Source: Pedobacter nototheniae (GTDB taxonomy: Bacteria > Bacteroidota > Bacteroidia > Sphingobacteriales > Sphingobacteriaceae). Taken from it: DNA of 64,000 nucleotides. Every line of letters starts with the position of its first letter. The first letter of the stretch is position 1. A program made the translations under genes and the position numbers. The stretch spans positions 123,827-187,826 of the forward strand of contig NZ_RQRS01000008.1 of the NCBI RefSeq assembly GCF_004335085.1, written 5' to 3'. This document shows positions 18,618-27,637 of the stretch, one piece after another. Under the pieces are notes generated by a model, which saw nothing but the letters and a program-made list of their open reading frames with translations, was not told the DNA's origin and did not search any database.

Positions 18618-19101
18618 ACTGGCTATATAGTTCTGTTAATTTTTGTTTAATGCGATGAATTTTAACCCTTAAATTGCCCTCGCTAATCCCTGAGATATCT
18701 GCAATTTCATGGTATGGTAATTCATCAAGTACCATGGTAATAATTAAACGATCATTTTCTTCTAGTTTAGAAATACATTTGTAAAGAAGGGCAACCTGCT
18801 CATTTTTCTCTGAAAACTCTTCTATTTTATTCTCAATGATATTATCAGTTAATTCATCCTTCGCCTGTCTTTTTTCAGATCGGAGGTAAGTTAAACAGGT
18901 ATTTACTGCAATTCTATAAATCCAGGTAGATATTAAAGATTTGTTTCTGAATTTATCCAGATTTTGCCAAACTTTTAAAAATGTTTCTTGAAGAAGATCG
19001 TTTGCAGCATCAGTATCGCCTGTATAACCATAACATAAATGGAATATCTTTTTGGAATTCGAATCGAAGATTTGCTTAAATAACTTGTCTTTTTGTTCCA
19101 T
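18604..19101 (-). CDS. ECF-type RNA polymerase sigma factor
   Basis: The 165-residue cytosolic sigma-70 family protein has region 2 (LCYGYTGDTDAANDLLQETFLKVWQNLDKFRNKSLISTWIYRIAVNTCLTYLR), which holds the core-binding and -10 recognition segments. Region 4 follows (LEENDRLIITMVLDELPYHEIADISGISEGNLRVKIHRIKQKL) with its helix-turn-helix. The length fits ECF factors. It is the first gene of an operon with an overlapping membrane protein and perhaps the DUF922 protease, and is divergent from the symporter gene. Confidence 0.9.
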   Translation of the reverse strand: MEQKDKLFKQIFDSNSKKIFHLCYGYTGDTDAANDLLQETFLKVWQNLDKFRNKSLISTWIYRIAVNTCLTYLRSEKRQAKDELTDNIIENKIEEFSEKNEQVALLYKCISKLEENDRLIITMVLDELPYHEIADISGISEGNLRVKIHRIKQKLTELYSQYASV

Positions 19102-19261
19102 TTAAGGGATGATAATTGCTTTTTAGATGGTATGTAAGCCATTTTGTTACAGCCTGAGTAAAAATTTAGTTCGATTTGAACGGCTGCATAAATCAAAATT
19201 TGTTACACGGCGTAAATATCGTAGTTTTACCAAATTAAAAAAGCCAAATACTATTTTATTA

Positions 19262-20647
19262 ATGAAGAAAAACAAACTCACGTTATTTATTTTTATTGCA
19301 TTGGTTGCGGGTATTGCATTGGGCTATATTCTTAATGTTAATTCTATTGATGTTTATAACCAGAATATCCTGACGGCAGATGCAAAAGTTAAAAATATAG
19401 AAGTTAGTATCGCTAAAACTACCGATACAACAACCACGCAGTTTGCACAACTGAAAGCAGAAAGAAAGGCAACCGCAAAAATTAAAAAGGATAATGAAGA
19501 AATCCGCGAAAAAAAGCTTGAATATTTTACGCTTTTAAGTGATATTTTTCTTCGTTTGATTAAAATGATCGTTGCCCCATTGGTATTTACAACTTTGGTT
19601 GTAGGTGTAGCAAAAGTAGGTGATATAAAAGCCGTGGGCAGAATAGGCGTTAAAACTTTAGGCTGGTTCTTGGCTATGTCCTTAATGTCGTTGGTTTTAG
19701 GAATGATTTTAGTAAACTGGTTTGAGCCAGGTAGACACATGAAGTTGCCACTTCCAGATCATTTAGTCAATACTGGAATCCAAAAAGCTGCAGTTAGTGT
19801 TAAAGATTTTATTGCACACGTGTTTCCTAAAAGTATTGCCGAATCCATGGCCAACAATGAAATTTTGCAAATCGTTGTATTCTCTTTGTTTTTTGGAGTA
19901 GCTACAGCAGCAATTGGTCCCGCTGGAGCCATTGTTATTAAAGCTTTTGATGCCATTGCACATGTTATTTTAAAAATGACTGGCTATGTAATGAACTTTG
20001 CTCCATTAGCTGTTTTTGGCGCCATGACGGCAATTATAGCTAAGCAAGGATTAAATGTGTTAAATACATATGCAATTTTTATAGGAGAATTTTATTTAGG
20101 ATTAGCCATTCTTTGGGGTGTTCTAATTTTCTTAGGCTTCCTTGTACTTAAAAAACGAATTTTCGGTTTAGTTAGCGATATGAAAGAACCTGCTATTTTG
20201 GCTTTTAGTACCGCCAGTAGCGAGGCCGCTTATCCAAAAACAATGATGCTTTTAGAGCGTTTCGGTTGTAAAGATAAAATTGTAAGTTTTGTATTGCCTT
20301 TAGGTTATTCATTTAACCTTGATGGATCAATGATGTACATGACTTTCGCCTCCTTGTTTATAGCACAAGCTTACGGTATCCATTTAAGCTTTGAGCAGCA
20401 AATTTCTATGCTACTTATTTTAATGTTAACCAGTAAAGGTATCGCAGGTGTGCCACGTGCATCACTTGTGGTTATTGCAGGTACCATTGCTTCATTTAAT
20501 ATTCCTGAAGCAGGATTAGCCTTGCTAATCGGTATAGATCCACTGTTGGATATGGGCCGTTCTGCAACCAATGTGGTAGGTAACAGTATTGCAACAGCTG
20601 TAGTAAGTAAATGGGAGGGAGAACTTAAGCCAGAAGGTTCAGTTTAA
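19262..20647 (+). CDS. Dicarboxylate/amino acid:cation symporter (DAACS)
   Basis: This inner-membrane symporter has 461 residues from ATG 19262. The longer frame adds 45 basic residues with no family support. TM1 is LTLFIFIALVAGIALGYIL. A charged insert of about 55 residues, rich in Lys/Glu/Ala, separates TM1 from TM2. Conserved motifs include LRLIKMIVAPLVFTTLVVG, AFSTASSEAAYPKTM (the serine-rich HP1 loop), GYSFNLDGSMMYMTFASLFIAQ and the C-terminal IGIDPLLDMGRSATNVVGN. The protein probably takes up glutamate, aspartate or C4-dicarboxylates with Na+ or H+. The substrate is not decided by the sequence. Confidence 0.92.
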   Translation: MKKNKLTLFIFIALVAGIALGYILNVNSIDVYNQNILTADAKVKNIEVSIAKTTDTTTTQFAQLKAERKATAKIKKDNEEIREKKLEYFTLLSDIFLRLIKMIVAPLVFTTLVVGVAKVGDIKAVGRIGVKTLGWFLAMSLMSLVLGMILVNWFEPGRHMKLPLPDHLVNTGIQKAAVSVKDFIAHVFPKSIAESMANNEILQIVVFSLFFGVATAAIGPAGAIVIKAFDAIAHVILKMTGYVMNFAPLAVFGAMTAIIAKQGLNVLNTYAIFIGEFYLGLAILWGVLIFLGFLVLKKRIFGLVSDMKEPAILAFSTASSEAAYPKTMMLLERFGCKDKIVSFVLPLGYSFNLDGSMMYMTFASLFIAQAYGIHLSFEQQISMLLILMLTSKGIAGVPRASLVVIAGTIASFNIPEAGLALLIGIDPLLDMGRSATNVVGNSIATAVVSKWEGELKPEGSV

Positions 20648-20704
20648 GTTAATATCTTTGCAGCAAATAACATTAATAATTTACTCATTCAATAATTAAA
20701 ACTA

Positions 20705-21205
20705 GTGTCAAATAAAGGAAAAAAGATATTTTTAGCGCTTTCAATCATCGTTCCGATGATTATTTACTGTTACATTTATTATAAACCCATTATACAAAAT
20801 GCACCTTTTCGTAAGGCCGATTTTGTTTCTATGCAATATACCTGGGGCGTAAAAGATACTTTGGAAAATCAATACAATTCTAAAGATGGTCATTATCAGT
20901 ACGTAAATAATCGTGATTCTTTAGTTAAAAAGACGGTTTTCTTGAAAAGTGACGACATTCTTTACATTCATAGTAAAGCAAACGAATTGGGCCTTTGGAA
21001 TTTTCCTGATACTATTGGAGTAAAAAGCGCTAAATCAATGGCAATACCACGTTATGATTTGAAATTTAACTATAAAGAAAAATCTAAACATGTTGTTATT
21101 TATGGCGATTTCGATGGCAATCCTAAATTATTAGATGCTGCAATGCAAATGCGTAAAGTAATAGAAGAAACTATAAATCAGGCAGAAAAAAGAACTGGGA
21201 AATAA
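20705..21205 (+). CDS. Membrane-anchored protein of unknown function
   Basis: The 166-residue frame starts with GTG at 20705. That start keeps the N-terminal membrane helix (IFLALSIIVPMIIYCYIYY) whole; the first in-frame ATG (20756) would cut into it, so GTG is preferred. The rest is probably periplasmic, about 140 residues with alternating strands and the motif LGLWNFPDTIG, and no enzyme signature. A strong hairpin follows. The family is not recognised. Confidence 0.6.
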   Translation: MSNKGKKIFLALSIIVPMIIYCYIYYKPIIQNAPFRKADFVSMQYTWGVKDTLENQYNSKDGHYQYVNNRDSLVKKTVFLKSDDILYIHSKANELGLWNFPDTIGVKSAKSMAIPRYDLKFNYKEKSKHVVIYGDFDGNPKLLDAAMQMRKVIEETINQAEKRTGK

Positions 21206-21231
21206 CTCTCTTAATCATTTTTGTAATTTTA

Positions 21232-21286
21232 AAAAAGACTTTATTAAAGTGCTCGATATGAGTATTTTGATAAAGTCTTTTTCTTT
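21232..21286 (+). terminator. Terminator ahead of the BlaI operon
   Basis: AAAAAGACTTTA (21232-21243) pairs with TAAAGTCTTTTT (21271-21282) across a 27-nt loop, and more T-rich sequence follows. It separates the 166-aa gene from the repressor operon. Confidence 0.7.
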
Positions 21287-21298
21287 TTAAGAGAATTT

Positions 21299-21325
21299 CG
21301 TATGTTTACGATATATTCGTAATAT
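21299..21325. promoter_or_regulatory. Candidate BlaI operator at the repressor gene
   Basis: The arrangement is CGTA-n4-TACGA-n5-TCGTA, with the palindrome TACGA/TCGTA at 21307-21321, ending one base before the repressor ATG. The same layout is repeated at 26953-26979 upstream of the GLPGLI operon, with 12 contiguous identical bases (ATATTCGTAATA). Autoregulation is inferred. Confidence 0.6.
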
Positions 21326-21326
21326 A

Positions 21327-21689
21327 ATGGAGAAATTAACTTTGCAGGAAGAAGAAGCAATGCTTGCCGTTTGGCAAATAGGAAAAGGCTTTATAAAGGA
21401 TTTTATGGATGTATTGCCAGAACCAAAACCACCATATACCACACTTGCATCAACAATAAAAAACCTGGAGCGTAAAGGTTACCTTGCCAGTGAAAAGTTT
21501 GCCAATGCCAACAGATACGGTGCAAAAGTGAAAGAGGTGGACTATAAAAAACGCTTTATGAGTGGTTTTGTAAATAATTACTTTCAAAGTTCTTATAAAG
21601 AATTGGTTGCGTTTTTTGCGAAGGATAAAAAGATAAGTGCTGATGAATTAAAAGAGATTATTAACCTTATCGAAAACCCTGAAAAGTAA
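21327..21689 (+). CDS. BlaI/MecI/CopY family transcriptional repressor
   Basis: The 120-residue winged-helix repressor shows the typical order: LTLQEEEAMLAVWQIGKGFIKDFMDVLPE, then PPYTTLASTIKNLERKGYLASEK (recognition helix and wing), then a C-terminal dimerisation helix (ADELKEIINLIENPEK). BlaI proteins bind palindromic operators as dimers and are cleaved after their M56 partner is activated. The partner starts 5 nt downstream. An operator-like palindrome abuts the start codon. Confidence 0.9.
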   Translation: MEKLTLQEEEAMLAVWQIGKGFIKDFMDVLPEPKPPYTTLASTIKNLERKGYLASEKFANANRYGAKVKEVDYKKRFMSGFVNNYFQSSYKELVAFFAKDKKISADELKEIINLIENPEK

Positions 21690-21693
21690 TGCT

Positions 21694-23145
21694 ATGCCAC
21701 ATTTCTTTATTCTACTTTTTAAGATAAACTTGGTACTAATTTTATTTGCTGCAACCTATTATCTTGTACTTAGGCGATTAACTTTTTATGCCATAAACCG
21801 AATGTTTTTGATGTTTGGTATTTTGTTTTCGTCATTATATCCATTTATTAACCTAACAGAATTTTTTGGCAAATATCAATCAGTGCAAGCACTTGTGCCC
21901 AAATTTACGCAAAATGTAAACCGTTTTGTACAGCAAGATGCAGTGCCATTTTATTGGCAATTACTAGTTGTTTTATTTTATGTAGGTGTTGTGGTAATGG
22001 CTTTAAGATTAGCCTTTCAGTTTATATCCTTGCGTAGAATGCATAATAATTCAGTTCCTGGAAATGTAGAACAGCATAGTGTAAGGATTCTGAGTGACAA
22101 AGTTAGTCCTTTTAGTTTTTGGCAAACTATTTATGTAAATCCATTAATTCATAAAAAAGAAGATCTGCAAAATATACTGGAGCATGAAAAAGTACACGTA
22201 GAAGAATTACATACCTTAGATATTATTCTTGCAGAAATTTGTGTGGTTTTTTACTGGTTTAATCCCGGTGTTTGGTTGATGAAAAAAGCTGTAAGGGAAA
22301 ATATTGAATTTATAACTGATGCTAAAATTTTAAAAAGAGGCATTGATAAAAGAACATATCAATATAGCTTGCTTGATGTTAGTACTTTAGAACCATCAGT
22401 TGCAATTGTAAATAACTTTAACCTATCAGACCTTAAAAAACGTATTAAAATGATGAATACAAAAAAATCTTCGTCATTAAATTTAACCAGATATTTGCTT
22501 GCTATACCAATCCTCGCCATTACATTGGCTTTTACCATAAACAAGAAAGAGATTCAGAAGAAACTTGTGCCACTTTCAAAATTTGTAAATCAGGTTTTGC
22601 CTGATACAAAAGTAAGACCTGAAAAAGAAACAATAGCAATTCAAAAAATAATTACCAAAAGAAAAAAGTCTCTTGATATTAAGCCTGTTGAAAAGGATAG
22701 CTTAAAAAAGATCGTGTTGTTTATGCACCAAACTTTTAATTTTACCGATTCTACAGACAAAGTTTTAAAGGTTATTTTAAATAATTTTGAAAATAAGGCA
22801 AACGAACTTCCTGCAAATGGCACCAAAAAAACTAATTTTTCAAGCAGTTATACCTTCACAGATTCTGCAACTAACGAAAAAAAGACTTTTATAAAGAATA
22901 TTACCATCGTAGCACATAAAGGAACGGGAGAGAAGAAGGAAAATTCATACAACTTTAAAACCTTTTCAACTACAGGGGATGTGAAAATTTCTGTTGATAG
23001 TACAGCAAAGGTCAAAAATGTAATTTACTTTGTTAATGGCAAGAAACTTACAAAAGAAGAATTTATGAAACTATCTCCAAATACAATTTCAAGCATATCT
23101 ATTAAGCCTGATAGCGATGTGAAAATTATAGCTAAACAAAACTAA
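21694..23145 (+). CDS. BlaR1-type M56 family membrane metallopeptidase
   Basis: The 483-residue protein has N-terminal membrane helices (about 5-25, 36-54 and 88-110), then the zinc motif HEKVH at residues 164-168 with a downstream Glu in ENIEFITDA. A last helix lies near 270-287 (YLLAIPILAITLAFTI). The C-terminal 190 residues are Lys/Thr/Ser-rich and probably periplasmic. They lack the penicillin-binding domain of true BlaR1, so the signal need not be a beta-lactam. The predicted role is to sense an envelope signal and relieve BlaI repression. It forms an operon with the repressor. Confidence 0.85.
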   Translation: MPHFFILLFKINLVLILFAATYYLVLRRLTFYAINRMFLMFGILFSSLYPFINLTEFFGKYQSVQALVPKFTQNVNRFVQQDAVPFYWQLLVVLFYVGVVVMALRLAFQFISLRRMHNNSVPGNVEQHSVRILSDKVSPFSFWQTIYVNPLIHKKEDLQNILEHEKVHVEELHTLDIILAEICVVFYWFNPGVWLMKKAVRENIEFITDAKILKRGIDKRTYQYSLLDVSTLEPSVAIVNNFNLSDLKKRIKMMNTKKSSSLNLTRYLLAIPILAITLAFTINKKEIQKKLVPLSKFVNQVLPDTKVRPEKETIAIQKIITKRKKSLDIKPVEKDSLKKIVLFMHQTFNFTDSTDKVLKVILNNFENKANELPANGTKKTNFSSSYTFTDSATNEKKTFIKNITIVAHKGTGEKKENSYNFKTFSTTGDVKISVDSTAKVKNVIYFVNGKKLTKEEFMKLSPNTISSISIKPDSDVKIIAKQN

Positions 23146-23267
23146 TTTATCATTTTAAGAATTTAGCAAGAGCTAGAAGACTTTTGGAAAACGAGAATCG
23201 TAAGTCTAGTTATAATAGTCTGTTATTAAATTTTATATCGTTTATTTTGAAATCAAATTTGTTATTC

Positions 23268-23309
23268 TGAGTCTGTCGAAAGAACCTTTAAGTTATTTCG
23301 GCAGACTCA
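23268..23309. terminator. Long inverted repeat between convergent genes
   Basis: TGAGTCTGTCGAAA (23268-23281) pairs with TTTCGGCAGACTCA (23296-23309), a 14-bp stem with one wobble pair and a 14-nt loop. The TTCTGAGTCTGTCGAAAGAA string resembles dispersed intergenic repeats of Bacteroidota genomes. It probably terminates transcription in both directions. Confidence 0.65.
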
Positions 23310-23336
23310 TTATAACAGGCTATTATTTTCTATTTT

Positions 23337-26000
23337 TTAAAAATTGAATCTTACTTTTAACATCGCCACTCTACCTGGAATTGTATAGCTTCCTGATGTT
23401 AATGAGTTAGCCGATAAATAAATAGCGTCAAACGTTTTAATGTTTGTTAAATTAGTTAATCCAAATTCTAAATCTGTTTTCAGCTTATCTAGTTTGTATT
23501 TAATGTTTGCATCTGCAAAAAGATATTTCAAATTAGGTTGCGAAGCCTGATGTGTAAATAAATGTTCAGCAGATAAATTAATAAAAACATTTTTAAACGT
23601 TACAAATGATAAGGTAGACTGCTGCCTTAGCTGTTGAAAATTGTTTTTTATGCTCTCAGCCACCTTTGCTTTGTTGTTACTTACTGAATAGGTTGCAAGA
23701 TAAGACCACGACATAAAACTCGCAATTTTTGCTTCAATACCGCCTTTGTAAGAAATGCTTTGTGCTTCAATAGGCAATAAATCTTTATTTTGCAATTGCT
23801 GATATTCGCTTTGCGAAACATTGACTCCTGCTGTTACCGTACTTCTTAAGGCAAAAATATACTTACTTGCATTTGCGTTAAGAAACAAACTTTTCTGGTA
23901 GTTTTTTAATGGTAATACCACGCGTTGTTGTATGTTATTATTTAAAGTGTAGGATGAAATGGTATTCAATTCTGTATTGTTGTAGCCAATATTTAAATTA
24001 AGGAAAAACATTTGCATCGCCTTTCTAAAATTAAATCCAGCACTAACATTATGTGTTTTGCTTTCAGAGATAGGGGCATTGTTGGCGAAAAATGATCTAT
24101 AGTTTCTTAAAATTGTGCCACGATAAACATCATCAATACCACCCAGATCATTTTTAAAAGAATAACTAGCCGTAACATAATTCTCAATCCCAGTTTGATA
24201 TTTAAAATTTAATGATGGGTTTATAAACACTTTTTTTAAATCCTTATCCAATGCATTTGTTGGGTCGTTATAACTAATAGCATTGTAACTCAAGGGCAAG
24301 GTTATGCCTGCTTTAATTTTCTCACCTGCGTAATCGTAAGAGGCTTCTGTATAAAGTTTCGTTTTTAGCCAGTTTAAATTATTTACAGCATTTACCGAAG
24401 CCAGTTCGGATGTTTGATTGTTTTGAACGCGATATAACGATGAATTTAATTCCTGATTCTGTACATTAAAACCCGCTTTATAAGTTTGGGTAAACTTACT
24501 ATTAACAAATGCAAAAGAAAGGTAATTATTAGTGTACCAGGTAGGTAAACTCACATATTGGTTTAAAGCGGCGTAAGGAATACCATTATTTATAAGATCT
24601 GCATTTAAACCCGGTACAACATTTAATTCTTCTGGTTGCGTTGTTCTGTTTAAGTACGAATATAAATTAATTACATCCTCAGATTTTAACTTTCTACGGT
24701 AATTAAATTCGTTAGAAAGATCGAACGTTTGACTTTTAAGTAATTGATTAGCTGGTGTATTATTAATATTTATATTAGATTTTGTTTTAAAAGGATTATA
24801 ATCTATAACCAAATTATTGTTCAGGTAATATTTATCCGCATTACCATTTAAATTAAACTGACCGCGTAATTTCTGAGGATATATCTCATTATTTTGAAGC
24901 TCAGTATAACGAATAGTTTGATCTGGTAAGTAAGTTTCAGAAAACTTATTGTATTGCTGTTTTCTCTCATCATATAAATAATAAAGATTAGCCCTCAATT
25001 GTAAATCGGTATTAAATTTATAGAGGTTATTTAAGTTTATTAATCCTGCTTTATTAAAAAGATATCTACTTTGAGGTAAGGAAGGTACGCCGGCAGCACC
25101 AGTAGAAAGCAAACCACTTGGTTTATCATTATCCAAACGTTTAAGATAGTCTGTCAAATTATGTGATGTTAAATCAATACCTGGATCAATTCCAATATTA
25201 TTTCCTTTTATGTTGTTAATAAATTTAAGTTTCTTATTGAATAACATAGCCGTTAAATTTCCATCAAAACGATTGGGCGTTCCGGCTCCAAGTGTTGCAT
25301 CTCCCATAATTTTAAGTCTAGCTTCGTCCTTTAAAACTAGGTTTAAAGCAACATCATCGCTCATATTATTTTTACGCATCATTTTAATTGGCTGGTCGTT
25401 TTGAATCACCTGAACCTTATCTACTGCATCTTTAGGAATGCTTTTGGTACCGATATTATATTTATCATCCAGCAGGTTATCGCCATCCACATAAAAATTA
25501 GAAATCGCTTTTCCATTATAACTGATTTTACCATCCTCAGCAACTTCAATTCCTGGCATTTTCTTTAACACATCGCCAATACTTCGATCTTGTTTGTCAG
25601 CAAAATCGCCCGGACGGTAGTTTAAGGTATCACCTCGGGCTGATAATGATGGACGATTTTTGACTGTAACCGTCTCCAGGTCAGTTTCACTGTGTTGTAA
25701 AACAATTTCAGGAGCACTATTCAAATCAGTAATTTTGAAAGCAGATTTTTTATAACCAATGCTCGAAGCCTCAATACTATAACCAATTACGTCATCACTC
25801 TTTAGCTGAATATTAAAGTCGCCCTTAGCGTTGCTCCTGGTAAAACTAACTATATTTCCTTCGGTATCTTTAAGGTTTACATTGACAGATTCGACCCCTT
25901 TGCCATTAATATCCTTAACTTTTCCTTTAATTTGTTTTTGGGCAAAGCTAGAAGCAATGCCCAAAAACAAGAAAACCATTAATATATACAGCCCTCTCAT
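23337..26000 (-). CDS. Outer-membrane beta-barrel protein with CarboxypepD_reg and plug-like domains
   Basis: The 887-residue outer-membrane protein has a signal peptide (ending SSFAQ), a CarboxypepD_reg-like domain at about 22-105 (QIKGKVKDINGKGVESVNV), a plug-like segment (SIGDVLKKMPGIEVAEDGKI, YNGKAISNFYVDGDNLL), and a large beta-barrel ending in MLKVRFNF. The pattern is that of the outer membrane beta-barrel family often found beside GLPGLI proteins, rather than a nutrient receptor with SusD. Its ATG overlaps the end of the GLPGLI gene by 4 bp (ATGA), which implies tight co-expression. The function of such pairs is not established. Confidence 0.85.
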   Translation of the reverse strand: MRGLYILMVFLFLGIASSFAQKQIKGKVKDINGKGVESVNVNLKDTEGNIVSFTRSNAKGDFNIQLKSDDVIGYSIEASSIGYKKSAFKITDLNSAPEIVLQHSETDLETVTVKNRPSLSARGDTLNYRPGDFADKQDRSIGDVLKKMPGIEVAEDGKISYNGKAISNFYVDGDNLLDDKYNIGTKSIPKDAVDKVQVIQNDQPIKMMRKNNMSDDVALNLVLKDEARLKIMGDATLGAGTPNRFDGNLTAMLFNKKLKFINNIKGNNIGIDPGIDLTSHNLTDYLKRLDNDKPSGLLSTGAAGVPSLPQSRYLFNKAGLINLNNLYKFNTDLQLRANLYYLYDERKQQYNKFSETYLPDQTIRYTELQNNEIYPQKLRGQFNLNGNADKYYLNNNLVIDYNPFKTKSNININNTPANQLLKSQTFDLSNEFNYRRKLKSEDVINLYSYLNRTTQPEELNVVPGLNADLINNGIPYAALNQYVSLPTWYTNNYLSFAFVNSKFTQTYKAGFNVQNQELNSSLYRVQNNQTSELASVNAVNNLNWLKTKLYTEASYDYAGEKIKAGITLPLSYNAISYNDPTNALDKDLKKVFINPSLNFKYQTGIENYVTASYSFKNDLGGIDDVYRGTILRNYRSFFANNAPISESKTHNVSAGFNFRKAMQMFFLNLNIGYNNTELNTISSYTLNNNIQQRVVLPLKNYQKSLFLNANASKYIFALRSTVTAGVNVSQSEYQQLQNKDLLPIEAQSISYKGGIEAKIASFMSWSYLATYSVSNNKAKVAESIKNNFQQLRQQSTLSFVTFKNVFINLSAEHLFTHQASQPNLKYLFADANIKYKLDKLKTDLEFGLTNLTNIKTFDAIYLSANSLTSGSYTIPGRVAMLKVRFNF

Positions 26001-26920
26001 TTTTTCTCAGGTAATTCAATCGGATTATAAATTTCTTTCTTTGCGGCTCCAGGAGTTCGTACTGTATTTGTTTTGAAAGAACCATTAATGCCATTTGCAG
26101 CCATTTGGGCCTGCATAAATCCCTGCGGATCTTTATCTCGTGCTTCCTTTAACTTATCTAATTCCTTTCTGGTTGTTTTAATCGCATTTGCAGGTAGTTT
26201 AATTTCACTTCCTAAATAGTTGTCCGTTTCTAAACCAACTACTTTTATTGTCATTCCTGAAATTTCAGATTTTTCTCCTTTTTCAGATTCCTCAGCTGTA
26301 ACTTTATCTAAACCAGCAAATTCAAACTTAACTTCTTTCTTTTCGTCATAGGCTTCTACAATTAAGCCAGGTAAGCCGTTAAGCTTCCAGGGACCACTTT
26401 GAAAAGGAATTTCTGAAGCAAACCACGCAATCCAGTTTCTTCCTTTAAAGTGTGTTGTAGCCTTTTGGCAATGTACTCCCGAAAAACTCATAGTATCTTT
26501 CGTTATCTTCCAATCTATTGTGGCTGCAGGTTCTTCAATCAAATAACTGTTAAATAAGCGCTCTTTAGTAACCATTTTATGTTCGTTGGCAAAAAAGAAA
26601 TAATCTATCTGTGTAATTGGTTGTGTAGTTTTTGATTCTACCTTAATATTTTGTGAAGTGTTTCCGGCTTGGTTTTTTACCTGTTCCATAATCTGCTTTT
26701 GCATATTGGCAGCCTGGTTAATTTTATCATAGCTGGTATATACAGATGCGTTATTGCCAGTAACAAGCAACATGTTTTCTGTACGCGGTTTATCTCTTTG
26801 CGTTGTATCTTCAATGTGTTTAAAAGTGTATCTAACTCTTGCTAATGCTTTATCAGGGCTTTGAGCATAGCTTGATAATGCAATAATTGCTGTACAACAG
26901 CATAAAAAAATACTTTTCAT
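25997..26920 (-). CDS. GLPGLI family protein
   Basis: The 307-residue exported protein has a signal peptide ending SSYAQS. The name-giving motif is exact: WKLNGLPGLIVEAYDEK, near residue 180. The rest is beta-rich, with a C-terminal part containing Met/Ala/Gln-rich segments (DPQGFMQAQMAANG). GLPGLI proteins are common in Bacteroidota, periplasmic, and of unknown role. The gene leads the two-gene operon with the barrel protein. A near-perfect copy of the BlaI-type operator lies 33-59 bp upstream of its start. Confidence 0.9.
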   Translation of the reverse strand: MKSIFLCCCTAIIALSSYAQSPDKALARVRYTFKHIEDTTQRDKPRTENMLLVTGNNASVYTSYDKINQAANMQKQIMEQVKNQAGNTSQNIKVESKTTQPITQIDYFFFANEHKMVTKERLFNSYLIEEPAATIDWKITKDTMSFSGVHCQKATTHFKGRNWIAWFASEIPFQSGPWKLNGLPGLIVEAYDEKKEVKFEFAGLDKVTAEESEKGEKSEISGMTIKVVGLETDNYLGSEIKLPANAIKTTRKELDKLKEARDKDPQGFMQAQMAANGINGSFKTNTVRTPGAAKKEIYNPIELPEKK

Positions 26921-26952
26921 AATAATTGAGTTTAAGTTGTCTATTTAATTTT

Positions 26953-26979
26953 CGTAAAACTACGAAATATTCGTAATAC
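26953..26979. promoter_or_regulatory. Second copy of the BlaI-type operator, upstream of the GLPGLI operon
   Basis: CGTA-n4-TACGA-n5-TCGTA at 26953-26975, the same spacing as at 21299-21321, and the same flank ATATTCGTAATA. It lies in the promoter region of the minus-strand operon. A further half-site (ATATTACGAAT, 27139-27149) is the reverse complement of the 21315-21325 flank. The rest of the 354-bp gap holds the rplU promoter and nothing else recognised. Confidence 0.6.
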
Positions 26980-27203
26980 AAAGAATTGAGTTTAACAATT
27001 TTTAACAAATTGGTTTAAATGGCAATACATTAGGGTTTTTACATAGAACTTATTTGAGAATAGGAAAGATGTTTTTATGGATTTTTTTGGTTTATCCAGA
27101 AGAAGAAGTAATAATTTTCTGTTTGGAATAAAAGAATTATATTACGAATGGATTTGTGATTTTGGAGGGTATAAATTATATCTGAAAATATTTTTAATAT
27201 CTG

Positions 27204-27235
27204 TTTGTGTGTTAATAGTATTTGTTCTATATTTG
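27204..27235 (+). promoter_or_regulatory. Promoter of rplU-rpmA
   Basis: TTTG (27204-27207), 20 nt, TATATTTG (27228-27235). This is a near-ideal Bacteroidota promoter giving a leader of about 33 nt. Confidence 0.8.
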
Positions 27236-27274
27236 CACCTCGTTAAATAAAAATTAAAAACAAATATTTAAACA

Positions 27275-27586
27275 ATGTACGCAATAGTAAATATAGCAGG
27301 ACAGCAATTTAAGGTTGCTAAAGACCAGCACCTTTTTGTACACAGATTACAAGGAGATGAAGGCGCTAGTATTGAATTTGATAATGTATTGTTGGTTGAT
27401 AATGGTGGTGCAATCACTGTAGGAGCTCCTGCAGTTAAAGGTGCTAAAGTTTCAGCTAAGATCGTATCTCATTTAAAAGGTGATAAAGTAATCGTTTTCC
27501 ACAAGAAACGTAGAAAAGGTTATAAAAAGAAAAACGGTCACCGTCAGTTTTTCACTAAGATTCAGATCTCTGACATCACGTTATAA
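27275..27586 (+). CDS. rplU: 50S ribosomal protein L21
   Basis: L21 is a 103-residue primary rRNA-binding protein of the large subunit. The N-terminus [18 protein letters not shown] and the C-terminal signature [24 protein letters not shown], which binds 23S rRNA, are both typical. It is followed by rpmA after 51 nt, the usual conserved pair. A strong promoter lies upstream. Confidence 0.98.
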   Translation: MYAIVNIAGQQFKVAKDQHLFVHRLQGDEGASIEFDNVLLVDNGGAITVGAPAVKGAKVSAKIVSHLKGDKVIVFHKKRRKGYKKKNGHRQFFTKIQISDITL

Positions 27587-27637
27587 TTAATTGTTAACCC
27601 AATAATTCGCTTTTAGCGAGTTAAAAAATATAAAATC

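Noticed and set aside
21694..23145. Beta-lactam resistance sensor (true BlaR1)
   Set aside because: The M56 protease domain is present but no penicillin-binding domain or beta-lactamase gene is encoded nearby.
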